From assembly GCA_013151115.1 (NCBI GenBank), contig JAADIW010000074.1, positions 1 to 18,632 of the forward strand: 18,632 bases of DNA, in the 5' to 3' direction. The notes under the pieces are model-generated. The model saw nothing but the letters and a program-made list of their open reading frames with translations, made no database searches and had not been told where the DNA came from. The stretch comes from Caldisericota bacterium. GTDB lineage: Bacteria > Bipolaricaulota > Bipolaricaulia > Bipolaricaulales > Bipolaricaulaceae. This document shows, in pieces, positions 1 through 7,524 of the stretch (the first letter of the stretch is position 1; each line of letters begins with the position of its first letter). The position numbers were made by a program, and so were the translations under genes.

Positions 1-375
1 AACGCGGAGGGGGCCATCCCCTGGGTGACGCTCATCTCGTTCGACCATCTGTCGCTCCTGCGGTTCAAGGAGCTCCGCTCCGAGGTCCGGGTGGGGATGA
101 TCTGTGCCGGCGAGTGGCTGAACCTCTGGGATGAGGTGGACCGGCTCTCCCCCGCCGTCATCCTTCCCCACTGGGCCCAGACCACGCCCCGCCTGGTGGA
201 GGAGGCCCATCGTCGGGGGATCGCCGTTTACCCCTGGATCGTGAACCGGCGGGACCTCTGGGAGATCTTCCGGGAGATGGGGGTGGACGGGGTCGTGACC
301 GATGAGTTCGAGGAGCTCCTCGAGTTCCTGGGACGGAAACGGGAGGTGGATCGTGGTTCTCTACTACCCCGATGA
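1..375 (+). CDS. Glycerophosphodiester phosphodiesterase family protein, C-terminal part (5' end outside window)
   Basis: The reading frame is open from base 1 and ends at TGA 373-375, so only the last ~124 residues are present. They read as the C-terminal part of a GDPD TIM barrel: alternating beta/alpha segments, a strand-like stretch with HWAQTTPRLVEEAHRRG, then IAVYPWIVN and the typical ending GVDGVVTDEFEELLEF, in which the terminal VTDEP/F-like motif closes the barrel. GDPD enzymes hydrolyse glycerophosphodiesters to sn-glycerol-3-phosphate and an alcohol. The metal-binding HR...E.D...H residues lie upstream of the window and cannot be checked. The gene overlaps the next one (HAD phosphatase) by 23 nt, so the two are very probably translationally coupled. 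A second, complete GDPD followed by a second HAD gene lies at 3429-5212. Family assignment is fairly secure; the substrate is unknown. Confidence 0.75.
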   Translation, partial: NAEGAIPWVTLISFDHLSLLRFKELRSEVRVGMICAGEWLNLWDEVDRLSPAVILPHWAQTTPRLVEEAHRRGIAVYPWIVNRRDLWEIFREMGVDGVVTDEFEELLEFLGRKREVDRGSLLPR

Positions 376-1222
376 CGGAGCGTTGGAACGCCTCAGGGGG
401 ATACGGCCGGATCATCCCCTGGTCGGATGCCGTGGGTTCATCTTCGACGTGGACGGGGTCCTGTGCCGGGGGGAGGACCCGATCCCCCGGGCCGCCGAAG
501 CCATCGAGCGGCTGCGACGCGGTGGGAAGAAGGTGGTGTTCCTGTCCAACAACTCCACCAAGTCCCGGGAGGACTACCTCGCCAAGTTCGAGAGGCTGGG
601 GATCCCCGTGGTCGAGGATGACCTGGTCCTCGCCACCTATGCCACCGCGCAGTACGTGGCCAAGGAGAAGCCGGGGGCCAAGGTGTACGTGGTGGGCGCA
701 CCCGGTCTGAGGCGGGAACTCGAGCTCGCCGGTCTCGAGCTCGTGGAGGATCCCTTCGCCGCCGAGTACGTGGTGGTTGGCTCGGCGTTCGACGGGACGG
801 GGAGGATCCGCGAGGACAATGTCCATCGGATCACCGGCGCCCTGCGGGCCCTGTATCACGCCGGGGCCAAATTCATCGCCACCAACCCCGACCGTATCTT
901 CCCCGCCAGGGACGGGGTGATCCCGGGCACCGGGGCGGTGATCGGGGCCCTCTCCTACATGTTGGATCGGGAACCCGACGCCATCATCGGGAAGCCCTCC
1001 ACCCATATCGTGGAGATCGCCCTGGCCCGGTTGGGGCTCCCGGCGTCGGAATGTGCCTTCGTGGGCGATATGGACACCGACATGCTGGCGGGGAAGAGGA
1101 TGGGGATGACCACGGTGTTCGTGCGGAGCGGTGCCATGACCGAGGAGAAGCTGAGATCGTTGGGGATCGAGCCGGACTTCGTCTTCGATTCCGTGATCGA
1201 GATGCTGGCGGTGGAGGGCTGA
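353..1222 (+). CDS. HAD-superfamily subclass IIA phosphatase (NagD/phosphoglycolate or glycerol-phosphate phosphatase-like), copy 1
   Basis: A 289-residue protein with all HAD motifs: nucleophile and acid/base in FDVDGVL (Asp32, Asp34), motif II Ser in VFLSNNS, motif III Lys in IIGKPS and motif IV Asp in FVGDMDTDMLAGKRMGM. The cap-region sequence KFIATNPDRIFPARDGVIPGTGA is typical of subclass IIA (NagD, AraL, 4-nitrophenylphosphatase family). I chose GTG 353 because GGGAGGTGG lies just upstream at good spacing; an ATG at 302 in frame would add a low-complexity Ser-rich extension. Members remove phosphate from small metabolites in the cytosol. Directly following a GDPD, this one may dephosphorylate the glycerol-3-phosphate the GDPD releases, by analogy with the mycobacterial HAD-IIA glycerol-3-phosphatase. 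That role is inference. It resembles the copy at 4406-5212. Confidence 0.85.
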   Translation: MVLYYPDDGALERLRGIRPDHPLVGCRGFIFDVDGVLCRGEDPIPRAAEAIERLRRGGKKVVFLSNNSTKSREDYLAKFERLGIPVVEDDLVLATYATAQYVAKEKPGAKVYVVGAPGLRRELELAGLELVEDPFAAEYVVVGSAFDGTGRIREDNVHRITGALRALYHAGAKFIATNPDRIFPARDGVIPGTGAVIGALSYMLDREPDAIIGKPSTHIVEIALARLGLPASECAFVGDMDTDMLAGKRMGMTTVFVRSGAMTEEKLRSLGIEPDFVFDSVIEMLAVEG

Positions 1223-1225
1223 GGG

Positions 1226-2449
1226 ATGGGGAAGGCCGAATACCTCGCGGCGCTGCGGGAAGCCCTCGGTGAACTGAAGAAGCGGCGGAGCAAGGAGGTC
1301 ATCCTCGTCCACCACAACGACGCCGATGGCCTCTCATCGGCGACGGTGCTCGAGGTGGCCCTCTCCCGCGCGGGCATCGGGATCCGAAGGATCCCCCTGG
1401 AGCGGGTCCATCCCCCGATAAACCAACGGATCCACGACCTATACGCCGGAACGCCCATTATCTACGTGGACCTCGGCGCCCGCGCCGCGCCCATGATCGC
1501 CGAGGTCAACAGGGGGCGCTCCCTCACCCTGATCGTGGATCACCATCTCGCGGAGGAGACCGACGATCCCACGGTGTTCGTCCTCTCCACGGAGCTCTTC
1601 GGGCTCTCGGGCGAACGGGAGATCTCTGCGGCCACCGCCGCGTGGCTCGCGGCCCAGGTCCTCGACCCCGGCAACCGGGACCTCGCGTACCTGGGGGTGG
1701 TGGGGGCCATCGGGGACTCCCACGAACGCGGGGGGAAGCTGGTGGGGGAGAACCGGGAGGCCCTGGAGGAGGCCCGGGCGCGCGGGGAAGTGGGGGTCGA
1801 GGAAGCTGATGGCCGCGAGTCGTACACCCTGAAGAAATTCGACGCGGAGATCCCCCTGAAGGGGTTCGCGAAATCCCTCACCACCCTGGGGGCGGCGGGT
1901 TACGCCATGGGCGGCCCGGACATCGCCGTGCGGGCGTTGCGCGAGGGCCTCTCCCCGGGGTTCGAGGAGAAGCTCCGGGAGCTCGAGGGCCTGAAGCGGG
2001 AGCGATTTGGGTTCATGGTGAAGCGCCTCCGGGAAGGGGCGTTGCGGAAGACGGAACACGTCCAGTGGTTCTCCGTGGGGGACGGGTTCGCTCCCATGGG
2101 GGTGAAGATCGTGGGCGAGTTCTGCATGGAGATCCGCGACGCGGACTTCCTTGATCCCGACAAGTACATCGCCGGCTTCCAGGACATGCCCACGGAGATC
2201 CCCGGCCTAGGGCGGTTCGAGTGGGACCTGGTGAAGGTCTCCATGCGGGTCCCGAGCCCGTTGGAGGAGAGGATCGTGGCCGGGGAGATGCCCGGGTTGG
2301 CCTGGCTCCTCCCCGAGGCGGCGAAGCAGGTGGGGGGTTCCATCGACGCCTGTCACGACTACGCCGCCGCCTCCCTGATCCCCCGGGGAAGGGAGGAGGC
2401 GCTCATCCGCGCCATGGACGGGCTCATCGCGGGGAAGGTCCCCCGATGA
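1226..2449 (+). CDS. DHH-family phosphoesterase (RecJ/archaeal DHH-like)
   Basis: A 407-residue protein with the DHH-family metal-binding motifs in order: HHNDADG (residues 29-35), VDLG (Asp82), the name-giving VDHH (Asp105-His106-His107) and GAIGDSHERG (Asp164). The C-terminal GGSIDACHDYAAASLIPRG resembles the glycine-rich substrate-binding DHHA1-type ending. Family members are Mn2+-dependent phosphoesterases acting on single-stranded DNA, short oligonucleotides, cyclic dinucleotides or phosphate esters. The HNDADG form of motif I is like archaeal RecJ-type proteins rather than NrnA (which has NPDGD). The start ATG is 3 nt after the HAD stop, with GGAGGG about 7 nt upstream. Its place in an operon of phosphodiester and phosphomonoester hydrolases could mean a metabolic substrate rather than DNA repair, but the sequence alone does not say. 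No signal peptide. Confidence 0.8.
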   Translation: MGKAEYLAALREALGELKKRRSKEVILVHHNDADGLSSATVLEVALSRAGIGIRRIPLERVHPPINQRIHDLYAGTPIIYVDLGARAAPMIAEVNRGRSLTLIVDHHLAEETDDPTVFVLSTELFGLSGEREISAATAAWLAAQVLDPGNRDLAYLGVVGAIGDSHERGGKLVGENREALEEARARGEVGVEEADGRESYTLKKFDAEIPLKGFAKSLTTLGAAGYAMGGPDIAVRALREGLSPGFEEKLRELEGLKRERFGFMVKRLREGALRKTEHVQWFSVGDGFAPMGVKIVGEFCMEIRDADFLDPDKYIAGFQDMPTEIPGLGRFEWDLVKVSMRVPSPLEERIVAGEMPGLAWLLPEAAKQVGGSIDACHDYAAASLIPRGREEALIRAMDGLIAGKVPR

Positions 2450-3432
2450 CGGGCAAACGCGCGGCGGTCACGCTGGTCTCGTTCCTGGTTCTCTCCGCGG
2501 CATGTCTGGCCCAGGGGTTCGCGCCCCGCCCCCCGATCGCGATCCGTTCCGATGCCGATCTCACCCCTGAGAACGGGGTGGTGGGGGGCCGGGGGACGCC
2601 GGACGACCCGTACGTCATCGCCGGTTGGGAGATCGACGCGGGAGAGGGCGTCGGGATCCTCCTGAAAGGTATCGACGCCCACGTGGTCATCGAGGGATGC
2701 CTCATCCGTGGGGGCCCCCGCGGGACGGGGCTCTCCATCGCGGGATCCTCGCGTGTGACCGTACAGGGATGTCGATTCGAGGGATTGGGCACGGGCATCT
2801 TCCTCTACGAATCCCCGGGGGCGAGGCTCATACGTAACGAGTTTTCCGGCTGCTGGACCGGGATTCAGGGTAACGCCTCTCCGTCCCTGTTGATCCGGGG
2901 GAACCTCTTCCGGGACGCGCGGAAGTACGGGCTCTTCCTCTGGCGCGCCCGGGGCAGCGTCCTCGAGGACAACAGGGCGTTCGGCTGTGGCGCCGGGATT
3001 TACCTGGATAGCTGCAATGGGCTCACCGTGGCGGGGAATCTAGTCCAAGAGTGCGGCTGGGGGATTTACCTGTGGGACTCACATTCCTGTGTGCTCACGC
3101 GAAACGCCGTGGCCGGATGCGAACGGGGCCTGGGGCTGTACCATACCTCGTCCGGTAACCTGCTTTACCACAACGCCTTCTTGGATTGCCCCCTCCCCGC
3201 GTTCGACGACAGCTCCGGTGAGAACCGGTGGTTCGCCCCCTATCCCCGGGGCGGGAACTTCTGGGCGGGGGTCGGGCTCGAGGACCGTTATTCAGGATCG
3301 GGACAAGACGAACCCGGTCCCGACGGCATCGGCGACACGCCGGTGCGTATCCCCGAGGTCGGACTCGATCGATACCCCCTGATGGAGTTGCCCTTGGGAC
3401 TCCCTGCCCTTGAGAAAGGAGAGGAAGAGTGA
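2446..3432 (+). CDS. Secreted parallel beta-helix (NosD-like right-handed helix) repeat protein
   Basis: A 328-residue protein. The N-terminus is a signal peptide (basic MTGKR, then a hydrophobic stretch VTLVSFLVLSAACLAQG). The mature part opens with a segment typical of NosD/PbH1 proteins (GTPDDPYVIAGWEID). It continues with about seven short repeats of the right-handed beta-helix type, such as SRVTVQGCRFEGLGTGIFLYES, NLFRDARKYGLFLWRA, SVLEDNRAFGCGAGIYLDSC and LVQECGWGIYLWDS, and ends with GGNFWAG and DGIGDTPV, which recur in periplasmic NosD-like proteins. Such helices bind or process polysaccharides or help deliver metal, so function cannot be assigned. ATG 2446 overlaps the DHH stop as ATGA, implying translational coupling. 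Many Cys residues sit at equivalent turn positions of successive repeats, which may stack inside the helix. Confidence 0.75.
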   Translation: MTGKRAAVTLVSFLVLSAACLAQGFAPRPPIAIRSDADLTPENGVVGGRGTPDDPYVIAGWEIDAGEGVGILLKGIDAHVVIEGCLIRGGPRGTGLSIAGSSRVTVQGCRFEGLGTGIFLYESPGARLIRNEFSGCWTGIQGNASPSLLIRGNLFRDARKYGLFLWRARGSVLEDNRAFGCGAGIYLDSCNGLTVAGNLVQECGWGIYLWDSHSCVLTRNAVAGCERGLGLYHTSSGNLLYHNAFLDCPLPAFDDSSGENRWFAPYPRGGNFWAGVGLEDRYSGSGQDEPGPDGIGDTPVRIPEVGLDRYPLMELPLGLPALEKGEEE

Positions 3433-4400
3433 GGAGATCCATCGGCCTGTTGTGTTTGATCGTCCTCGCGTTCGTGCTCTGGTCCTCAGCGGCGGAAAAG
3501 ATCGTCATCGGCCACCGGGGCGCGGCGGGATACCTGCCCGAACACACCCTGGAGTCATACGCGTTCGCCTACGCCCTGGGGGCGGACTACATCGAGCCGG
3601 ATCTCGTGATGACCAAGGACGGGGTCCTCATCTGCCTCCACGACGTCTACCTCGAGTACACCACCAACGTGGAGGAGCTCTTCCCCGACAGGCGCCGCCC
3701 CGACGGCCACTGGTACGCCATCGACTTCACGCTGGAGGAGATAAAGAGGCTCTCGGTCCACGAACGTTGCCGCCGCGACGGACGGCCCTACTTCCCAAAC
3801 CGGTTCCCGGTGGGGAAGTCGCGTTTCGAGGTCCCCACCTTCGCCGAGATGATAGAACTCATCCAGGGCCTCAACAGGAGCACGGGGAGGGACGTGGGCA
3901 TCTACCCCGAGCTGAAGAAGCCGAGCTGGCACATGCAGCGGGGCTACGACATCGCCGCGGCCCTGATGGATGTCCTGGACCGGTACGGCTACCGCGGCCC
4001 GGGTGCGAAGATCTTCATCCAGTGTTTCGAAGCCGAGACCCTTGTACGCCTGCGGGATGAATTCCACACGGAGCTCCCCCTGATACAGCTGGTGAGCGCC
4101 AGCCCCACGTACTGGCGCATGTGGACCCGGGAAGGCCTCGCCGATATCGCCAGCTACGCCGATGGGATCGGACCCAACAAGTCCATCATCGAGAAGAACC
4201 CCGAATACGTTGCCTGGGCCCACGCGCTCGGTTTGGTCGTCCATCCGTACACCTTCCGCGCCGACTCCCTGCCCCGAAAGTACGGGTCCCTGGAGGAAGA
4301 GCTCGAGACCTTCTTCTTCACCTACGACGTGGACGGGGTCTTCACCGATTTCCCCGATATAGCTGTGCGGCTCTTGCGGCGCACGGAGGTCGTCCCCTGA
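3429..4400 (+). CDS. Exported glycerophosphodiester phosphodiesterase (GlpQ-type)
   Basis: A 323-residue protein with a signal peptide (MRRS, hydrophobic IGLLCLIVLAFVLW, then SSAAEK) followed directly by the GDPD catalytic signature: GHRGAAGYLPEHTLESY (His29, Arg30), ADYIEPDLVMTKDG (Glu56, Asp58) and CLHD (His71). Later conserved segments include IYPELKKP, QCFEAETL and the ending DGVFTDFPDIAVRLL. The long insertion after the catalytic His and the overall length fit periplasmic GlpQ enzymes, which need Ca2+ or another divalent metal to cleave glycerophosphodiesters into sn-glycerol-3-phosphate and an alcohol. The GTG start overlaps the upstream stop as GTGA, with AAAGGAGAGG upstream. The next gene, a HAD phosphatase, begins 5 nt downstream. 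Exported location combined with cytosolic phosphatases suggests salvage of phospholipid head groups. Family call is firm; specificity is inferred. Confidence 0.9.
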   Translation: MRRSIGLLCLIVLAFVLWSSAAEKIVIGHRGAAGYLPEHTLESYAFAYALGADYIEPDLVMTKDGVLICLHDVYLEYTTNVEELFPDRRRPDGHWYAIDFTLEEIKRLSVHERCRRDGRPYFPNRFPVGKSRFEVPTFAEMIELIQGLNRSTGRDVGIYPELKKPSWHMQRGYDIAAALMDVLDRYGYRGPGAKIFIQCFEAETLVRLRDEFHTELPLIQLVSASPTYWRMWTREGLADIASYADGIGPNKSIIEKNPEYVAWAHALGLVVHPYTFRADSLPRKYGSLEEELETFFFTYDVDGVFTDFPDIAVRLLRRTEVVP

Positions 4401-4405
4401 GGCGG

Positions 4406-5212
4406 ATGTCCCCGAGAAGGATCCGCGGATACCTGCTGGACCTTGACGGCACCGTGTATCGAGGGGACCGACTGATCCCGGGGGCGGCGGAGGCCATCGC
4501 CGAGCTCAGGGCCCGGGGACGCCGCATCGTGTTCCTGTCCAACAAGCCCCTGTACTCCCGTCGGGATTACGCGGAGAAGCTCACCCGGTTAGGGATCCCC
4601 ACCTCCGAGGGCGAGGTGGTCAATTCCTCCCTGGTGCTCGCGCGGTACCTCGCCCGCGAGGCCCCCGGGGCGCGGGTGTTCGCCATCGGGGAGCTTCCCC
4701 TGCTGGTCGAGCTTTGCCGCGCCGGGCTCGAGCTCTGCGAGGATCCGGAGAGGATCGAGTACGTGATCGCCGCCTTCGATCGGACATTCGATTACAGGAA
4801 GCTCAACATCGCGTTCCAGGCCCTGGTGCGGGGGGCCCGGTTCATCGCCACCAACCCCGACCGTACCTGCCCCGTGGAGGGAGGGGAGATCCCGGATGCC
4901 GCCGGGGTGATCGCCGCCCTGGAGGCCACGTCGGGGAGGAAGGTGGAGCTCGTCCTGGGCAAGCCCTCCCGGCACATGGTGCGGGCGGCCCTGGAGGTGT
5001 TGGGGGTCCCGGCGGAGGAATGCGCCATGGTGGGCGATCGCCTGGAGACGGATATCCGTATGGCGGTGGAGAACGGCCTCGTCGCCGTACTCACCCTGAC
5101 CGGCGTCAGCTCCCGGGCTGATATCCGGGATTCGGCCTGGGACCCCCACCACGTGATCGAGAGCATCGCCGAGCTCCCCGCGCTCGACGCGGAACTCAGC
5201 GAAAGGGGGTGA
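4406..5212 (+). CDS. HAD-superfamily subclass IIA phosphatase, copy 2
   Basis: A 268-residue protein with HAD motifs LLDLDGTVYRG (Asp12, Asp14), VFLSNKP, LGKPSRHM (Lys) and AMVGDRLETDIRMAVENG. The cap sequence ARFIATNPDRTCPVEGGEIPDAAG is close to that of the first HAD gene at 353-1222, so the two are paralogues. The start ATG lies 5 nt after the GDPD stop; no strong Shine-Dalgarno is seen, which fits coupling to the preceding gene. Predicted cytosolic Mg2+-dependent phosphatase. Pairing with GDPD for a second time supports a glycerol-phosphate-type substrate, though 4-nitrophenylphosphatase-like annotations would be equally compatible with the motifs. Confidence 0.87.
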   Translation: MSPRRIRGYLLDLDGTVYRGDRLIPGAAEAIAELRARGRRIVFLSNKPLYSRRDYAEKLTRLGIPTSEGEVVNSSLVLARYLAREAPGARVFAIGELPLLVELCRAGLELCEDPERIEYVIAAFDRTFDYRKLNIAFQALVRGARFIATNPDRTCPVEGGEIPDAAGVIAALEATSGRKVELVLGKPSRHMVRAALEVLGVPAEECAMVGDRLETDIRMAVENGLVAVLTLTGVSSRADIRDSAWDPHHVIESIAELPALDAELSERG

Positions 5213-5214
5213 CG

Positions 5215-6321
5215 GTGGAAGGGAAGGTCGTCCACGTGCCGGTGGAGACCCTGCGGGAGTTCATGTATCAGGTGTTCTTAAAATGTGGCGTCCCCGAGGA
5301 GGACGCGAAGATCTGCGCCGATGTCCTCATCACTTCGGACATCCGGGGGATCCCCTCCCACGGGATCAACCGCCTGAAGATGTATTACGACCGGATCAAA
5401 CAGGGGATCCTCTCCCCGATCACCCGCTTCGAGATCGTGAGGGAGACCCAGACCACCGCGGTGGTCGACGGCCACCACGGGATGGGCCACGTGATCGGCT
5501 ATAGGTCCATGAAGCTCGCGATAGAGAAGGCCCGGGAGTACGGCATGGGGGCGGTGGCGGCACGCAACTCCTCACACTTCGGCATCGCCGGCTACTACGC
5601 CCTCATGGCCGCGGAGGAGGGGATGATCGGGATGGCCTTCACCAACGCCCGCCCCTCGGTGGCCCCCACCTTCTCGGTGGAGCCCATGTTCGGCACGAAC
5701 CCCATCGCCTTCGCGTGCCCCACCGACGAGGAGTTCCCGTTCTGCTTCGATGCCGCCACCTCCATCACCCAGCGGGGGAAGATCGAGGTGTTGGCCCGGC
5801 TGGGTAAGCCCACCCCGGCCGGCTGGGTCATCTCCTGCACCGGGGAACTCGCCACCGACACCGAGGCCATCCTCAAAGGGATCCCGGCGGGAGAGTACGC
5901 CCTCCTCCCCCTGGGTGGGGCCGGCGAGGAGATGGGGGGACACAAGGGCTACGGCCTCGCGGTGATGGTGGAGATCCTGTGCGCCGCGCTCCAGTCCGGT
6001 GCCTTCCTCAAGGACCTCTCGGGCTTCGATGAGGAGGGAAATTTACGCCCCCACCAGCTCGGCCACTTCTTCCTGGCCATCGACATCGGACGCTTCGTGC
6101 CGCTGGAGGAGTTCAGGCGCACGGCGGGGGAGATCCTGCGGAGACTGCGGGCGGCGGAATTGGCCCCCGGGGCCGAACGGATCTATACCGCGGGCGAGAA
6201 GGCCCATCTGGCGGCGAAGCGGGCCCACGAGCGCGGTATCCCGATCAACGAGGACCTGCAGCGCGATATAAAGTTCCTCCAGGAGGAACTCGGGCTCTCC
6301 CACTTCGACTTCCCCTTCTGA
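5215..6321 (+). CDS. Malate/L-lactate dehydrogenase family (Ldh2) NAD(P)-dependent oxidoreductase
   Basis: A 368-residue protein of the Ldh2 fold, unrelated to classical Rossmann MDH/LDH. Visible family motifs are SDIRGIPSHGINRL, ARNSSHFGIAGYYA (His121, catalytic region), FTNARPSVAPTF, MFGTNPIAFACP, FDAATSITQRGKIEV and GGHKGYGLAVMVEIL. The stretch ITQRGKIEVLARLGKPTPAGW is of the archaeal malate/sulfolactate dehydrogenase type. Substrates in the family include malate, lactate, sulfolactate and ureidoglycolate, so the exact one is open. I chose GTG 5215 because AGGGGGTGA (5204-5212) is a good ribosome site for it; GTG 5209, overlapping the upstream stop as GTGA, is the alternative and adds two residues. 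Last gene of the compact operon that starts before the window. Confidence 0.85.
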   Translation: MEGKVVHVPVETLREFMYQVFLKCGVPEEDAKICADVLITSDIRGIPSHGINRLKMYYDRIKQGILSPITRFEIVRETQTTAVVDGHHGMGHVIGYRSMKLAIEKAREYGMGAVAARNSSHFGIAGYYALMAAEEGMIGMAFTNARPSVAPTFSVEPMFGTNPIAFACPTDEEFPFCFDAATSITQRGKIEVLARLGKPTPAGWVISCTGELATDTEAILKGIPAGEYALLPLGGAGEEMGGHKGYGLAVMVEILCAALQSGAFLKDLSGFDEEGNLRPHQLGHFFLAIDIGRFVPLEEFRRTAGEILRRLRAAELAPGAERIYTAGEKAHLAAKRAHERGIPINEDLQRDIKFLQEELGLSHFDFPF

Positions 6322-6431
6322 GGCCGCGGTCGCGGGGGGAAGTTGCCTCCTCTTCCGGTGACGGGTTGCCCCCTCATTGGGAGACGGCCTGCCTTTGTGA
6401 GGGGATCGTGTCCGGATCTACTTGCCCCGGG
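6322..6431 (+). other. Intergenic region between the operon end and the barrel-like gene
   Basis: 110 nt. It contains a 7-bp inverted repeat (CCCCTCA 6370-6376 with TGAGGGG 6398-6404) around a 21-nt loop and no T-tract, so it is not a convincing terminator. The candidate promoter of the next gene overlaps its right arm. Nothing coding is seen. Confidence 0.3.
6395..6422 (+). promoter_or_regulatory. Candidate promoter, possibly for a leaderless transcript
   Basis: TTGTGA (6395-6400), 16-nt spacer, TCTACT (6417-6422). Each box matches 4 or 5 of 6 sigma-70-type consensus positions. The start codon ATG 6432 follows 9 nt after the -10 box and no Shine-Dalgarno precedes it, so transcription would begin at or next to the start codon. 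Weak alone; supported by the same arrangement at three other transcription-unit starts in this window. Confidence 0.3.
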
Positions 6432-7466
6432 ATGCGTTCTCCATTGGTGCTGGTCCTCCTGGGGGGACTCGCCGTGGTCGGCGGGGGGCAGGAGCTCGCG
6501 GGGAGCCTCGCGGCGGGCCTATCCTGGACCCCGGCCACCCCCGTTTCCCTCTCGGCCATCTGCGATCTCCGGCTCTATTGGGAAGGCATAAGGACGTACG
6601 CGAGGCTGAAGATCGAGGACAGCGCCGTTTCGGAGCTTCAGTTCGGCCTCAGGTGGTACCGCCGTCCGTACAGGCTTTCGGGGAAGGCGACGTTCGCGGG
6701 GACGACGCTGGACAAGGCAGACCTCGAGGGGCGCTACTGGGATCCCCCCTGGACGTTCAAGCTGAAGGGGGCCTTCTCCGCGGGCTAGCCGCTCTCCCTC
6801 GAGTTACAGGGCTCATACGAAGGCGATGAGATCGAGGCCTCATGCCGCTTGACCTTTCGAGACCCCCTATCACTGAGTGCGTACGAATGGGAGATGGGGT
6901 TCCCCCTTCCCGCGGATTGGGCGCTCACGCTACGTTTTAAGGGGGAGGGTGCCCCCCCGGAGCTGTACACCGAGTTCGAGGGCCCGACGCCTTGGGGGCG
7001 GGTCGACCTGCGGTTCAGGGACCTCTCCCCCCTGTATCTGGAGCTCTACCGGGAGTGGACGTGGGGCGGTTGGGACAACGAGCTGACCCTATCGCTGGAC
7101 GTGGTGCCGTGGAAGCTGACCCTCGAGGAGCGCAGCACCTACCGCTGGTCCGAGACCGGGGGGTGGGGGGCGAGGTGGCGCCTAGGCCAGGCGACGGGGT
7201 TCGGGCTCGAGAAAGCGGAGGTTTTCTTCTTCGATCGGGATTGGAGGTTGGTGATCAGGACGCTGAGCCGGGAGGTGCGGTTCAGGGCTAGACACGCCGT
7301 GGCCGAGGAGGTGTATCTCAACGTGGACGCCAGCCTCTACACCGAGGGGTGGGAAGCGGAAGCGTGGGTCGAGGGGGTCCTCGGCGAGGTGGAGTGGACC
7401 CTCGGCTGTTATCTCTATGACGAACGGGTGGACGAGCTCTACGTCGAGGCGTACCTTGAATTCTAG
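6432..7466 (+). pseudogene. Exported beta-rich, outer-membrane-barrel-like protein interrupted by an in-frame TAG
   Basis: One continuous frame runs from ATG 6432 to TAG 7464-7466 (344 sense positions) but contains TAG at 6786-6788, codon 119. The N-terminus is a signal peptide (MRSPLVLVLLGGLAVVGGGQ). Both halves consist of alternating polar/hydrophobic short strands rich in Trp, Tyr and Leu (for example LDKADLEGRYW before and PLSLELQGSYEGDEIEAS right after the stop). The protein ends in YVEAYLEF, with the C-terminal Phe typical of outer-membrane beta-barrels. No start codon with a ribosome site precedes the second half, so the downstream part is probably not made independently. TAG ends this gene and others in the window (9226, 10445), so general recoding is unlikely. 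Either a recent nonsense mutation or a one-base sequence error (TGG or CAG to TAG). Specific family not recognised. Confidence 0.65.
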
Positions 7467-7498
7467 GCGGCGGGGTCTCCTTTTAAGTGTGAAACACA

Positions 7499-7504
7499 TA
7501 TAAT
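7499..7504 (+). promoter_or_regulatory. Candidate -10 box upstream of the secreted-protein pair
   Basis: A perfect TATAAT in a short AT-rich island, conspicuous in this GC-rich DNA, 20 nt before ATG 7525. No good -35 box is seen at 16-18 nt upstream. A start point near 7511 would leave a very short leader carrying AGGAGGTGA (7510-7518). Confidence 0.4.
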
Positions 7505-7524
7505 TTATTAGGAGGTGAGGGGAT

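Noticed and set aside
158..1315. Long minus-strand open frame opposite the first HAD gene
   Set aside because: Low-complexity Gly/Pro/His/Arg composition and no ribosome site; the plus-strand HAD gene is complete with all motifs.
6370..6404. CCCCTCA/TGAGGGG inverted repeat as a terminator
   Set aside because: 21-nt loop, 7-bp stem and no T-tract; could be chance in GC-rich sequence.
6786..6788. Reading TAG as a recoded amino acid (pyrrolysine or general amber read-through)
   Set aside because: TAG is used as an ordinary stop at 7464, 9226, 10445 and in the ilvD leader, and the protein is not of a known recoded family.
7488..7498. TGTG-AAA-CACA palindrome before the secreted-protein pair, CRP/FNR-like
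   Set aside because: Only 4-bp arms with a 3-nt centre; too short to claim an operator.
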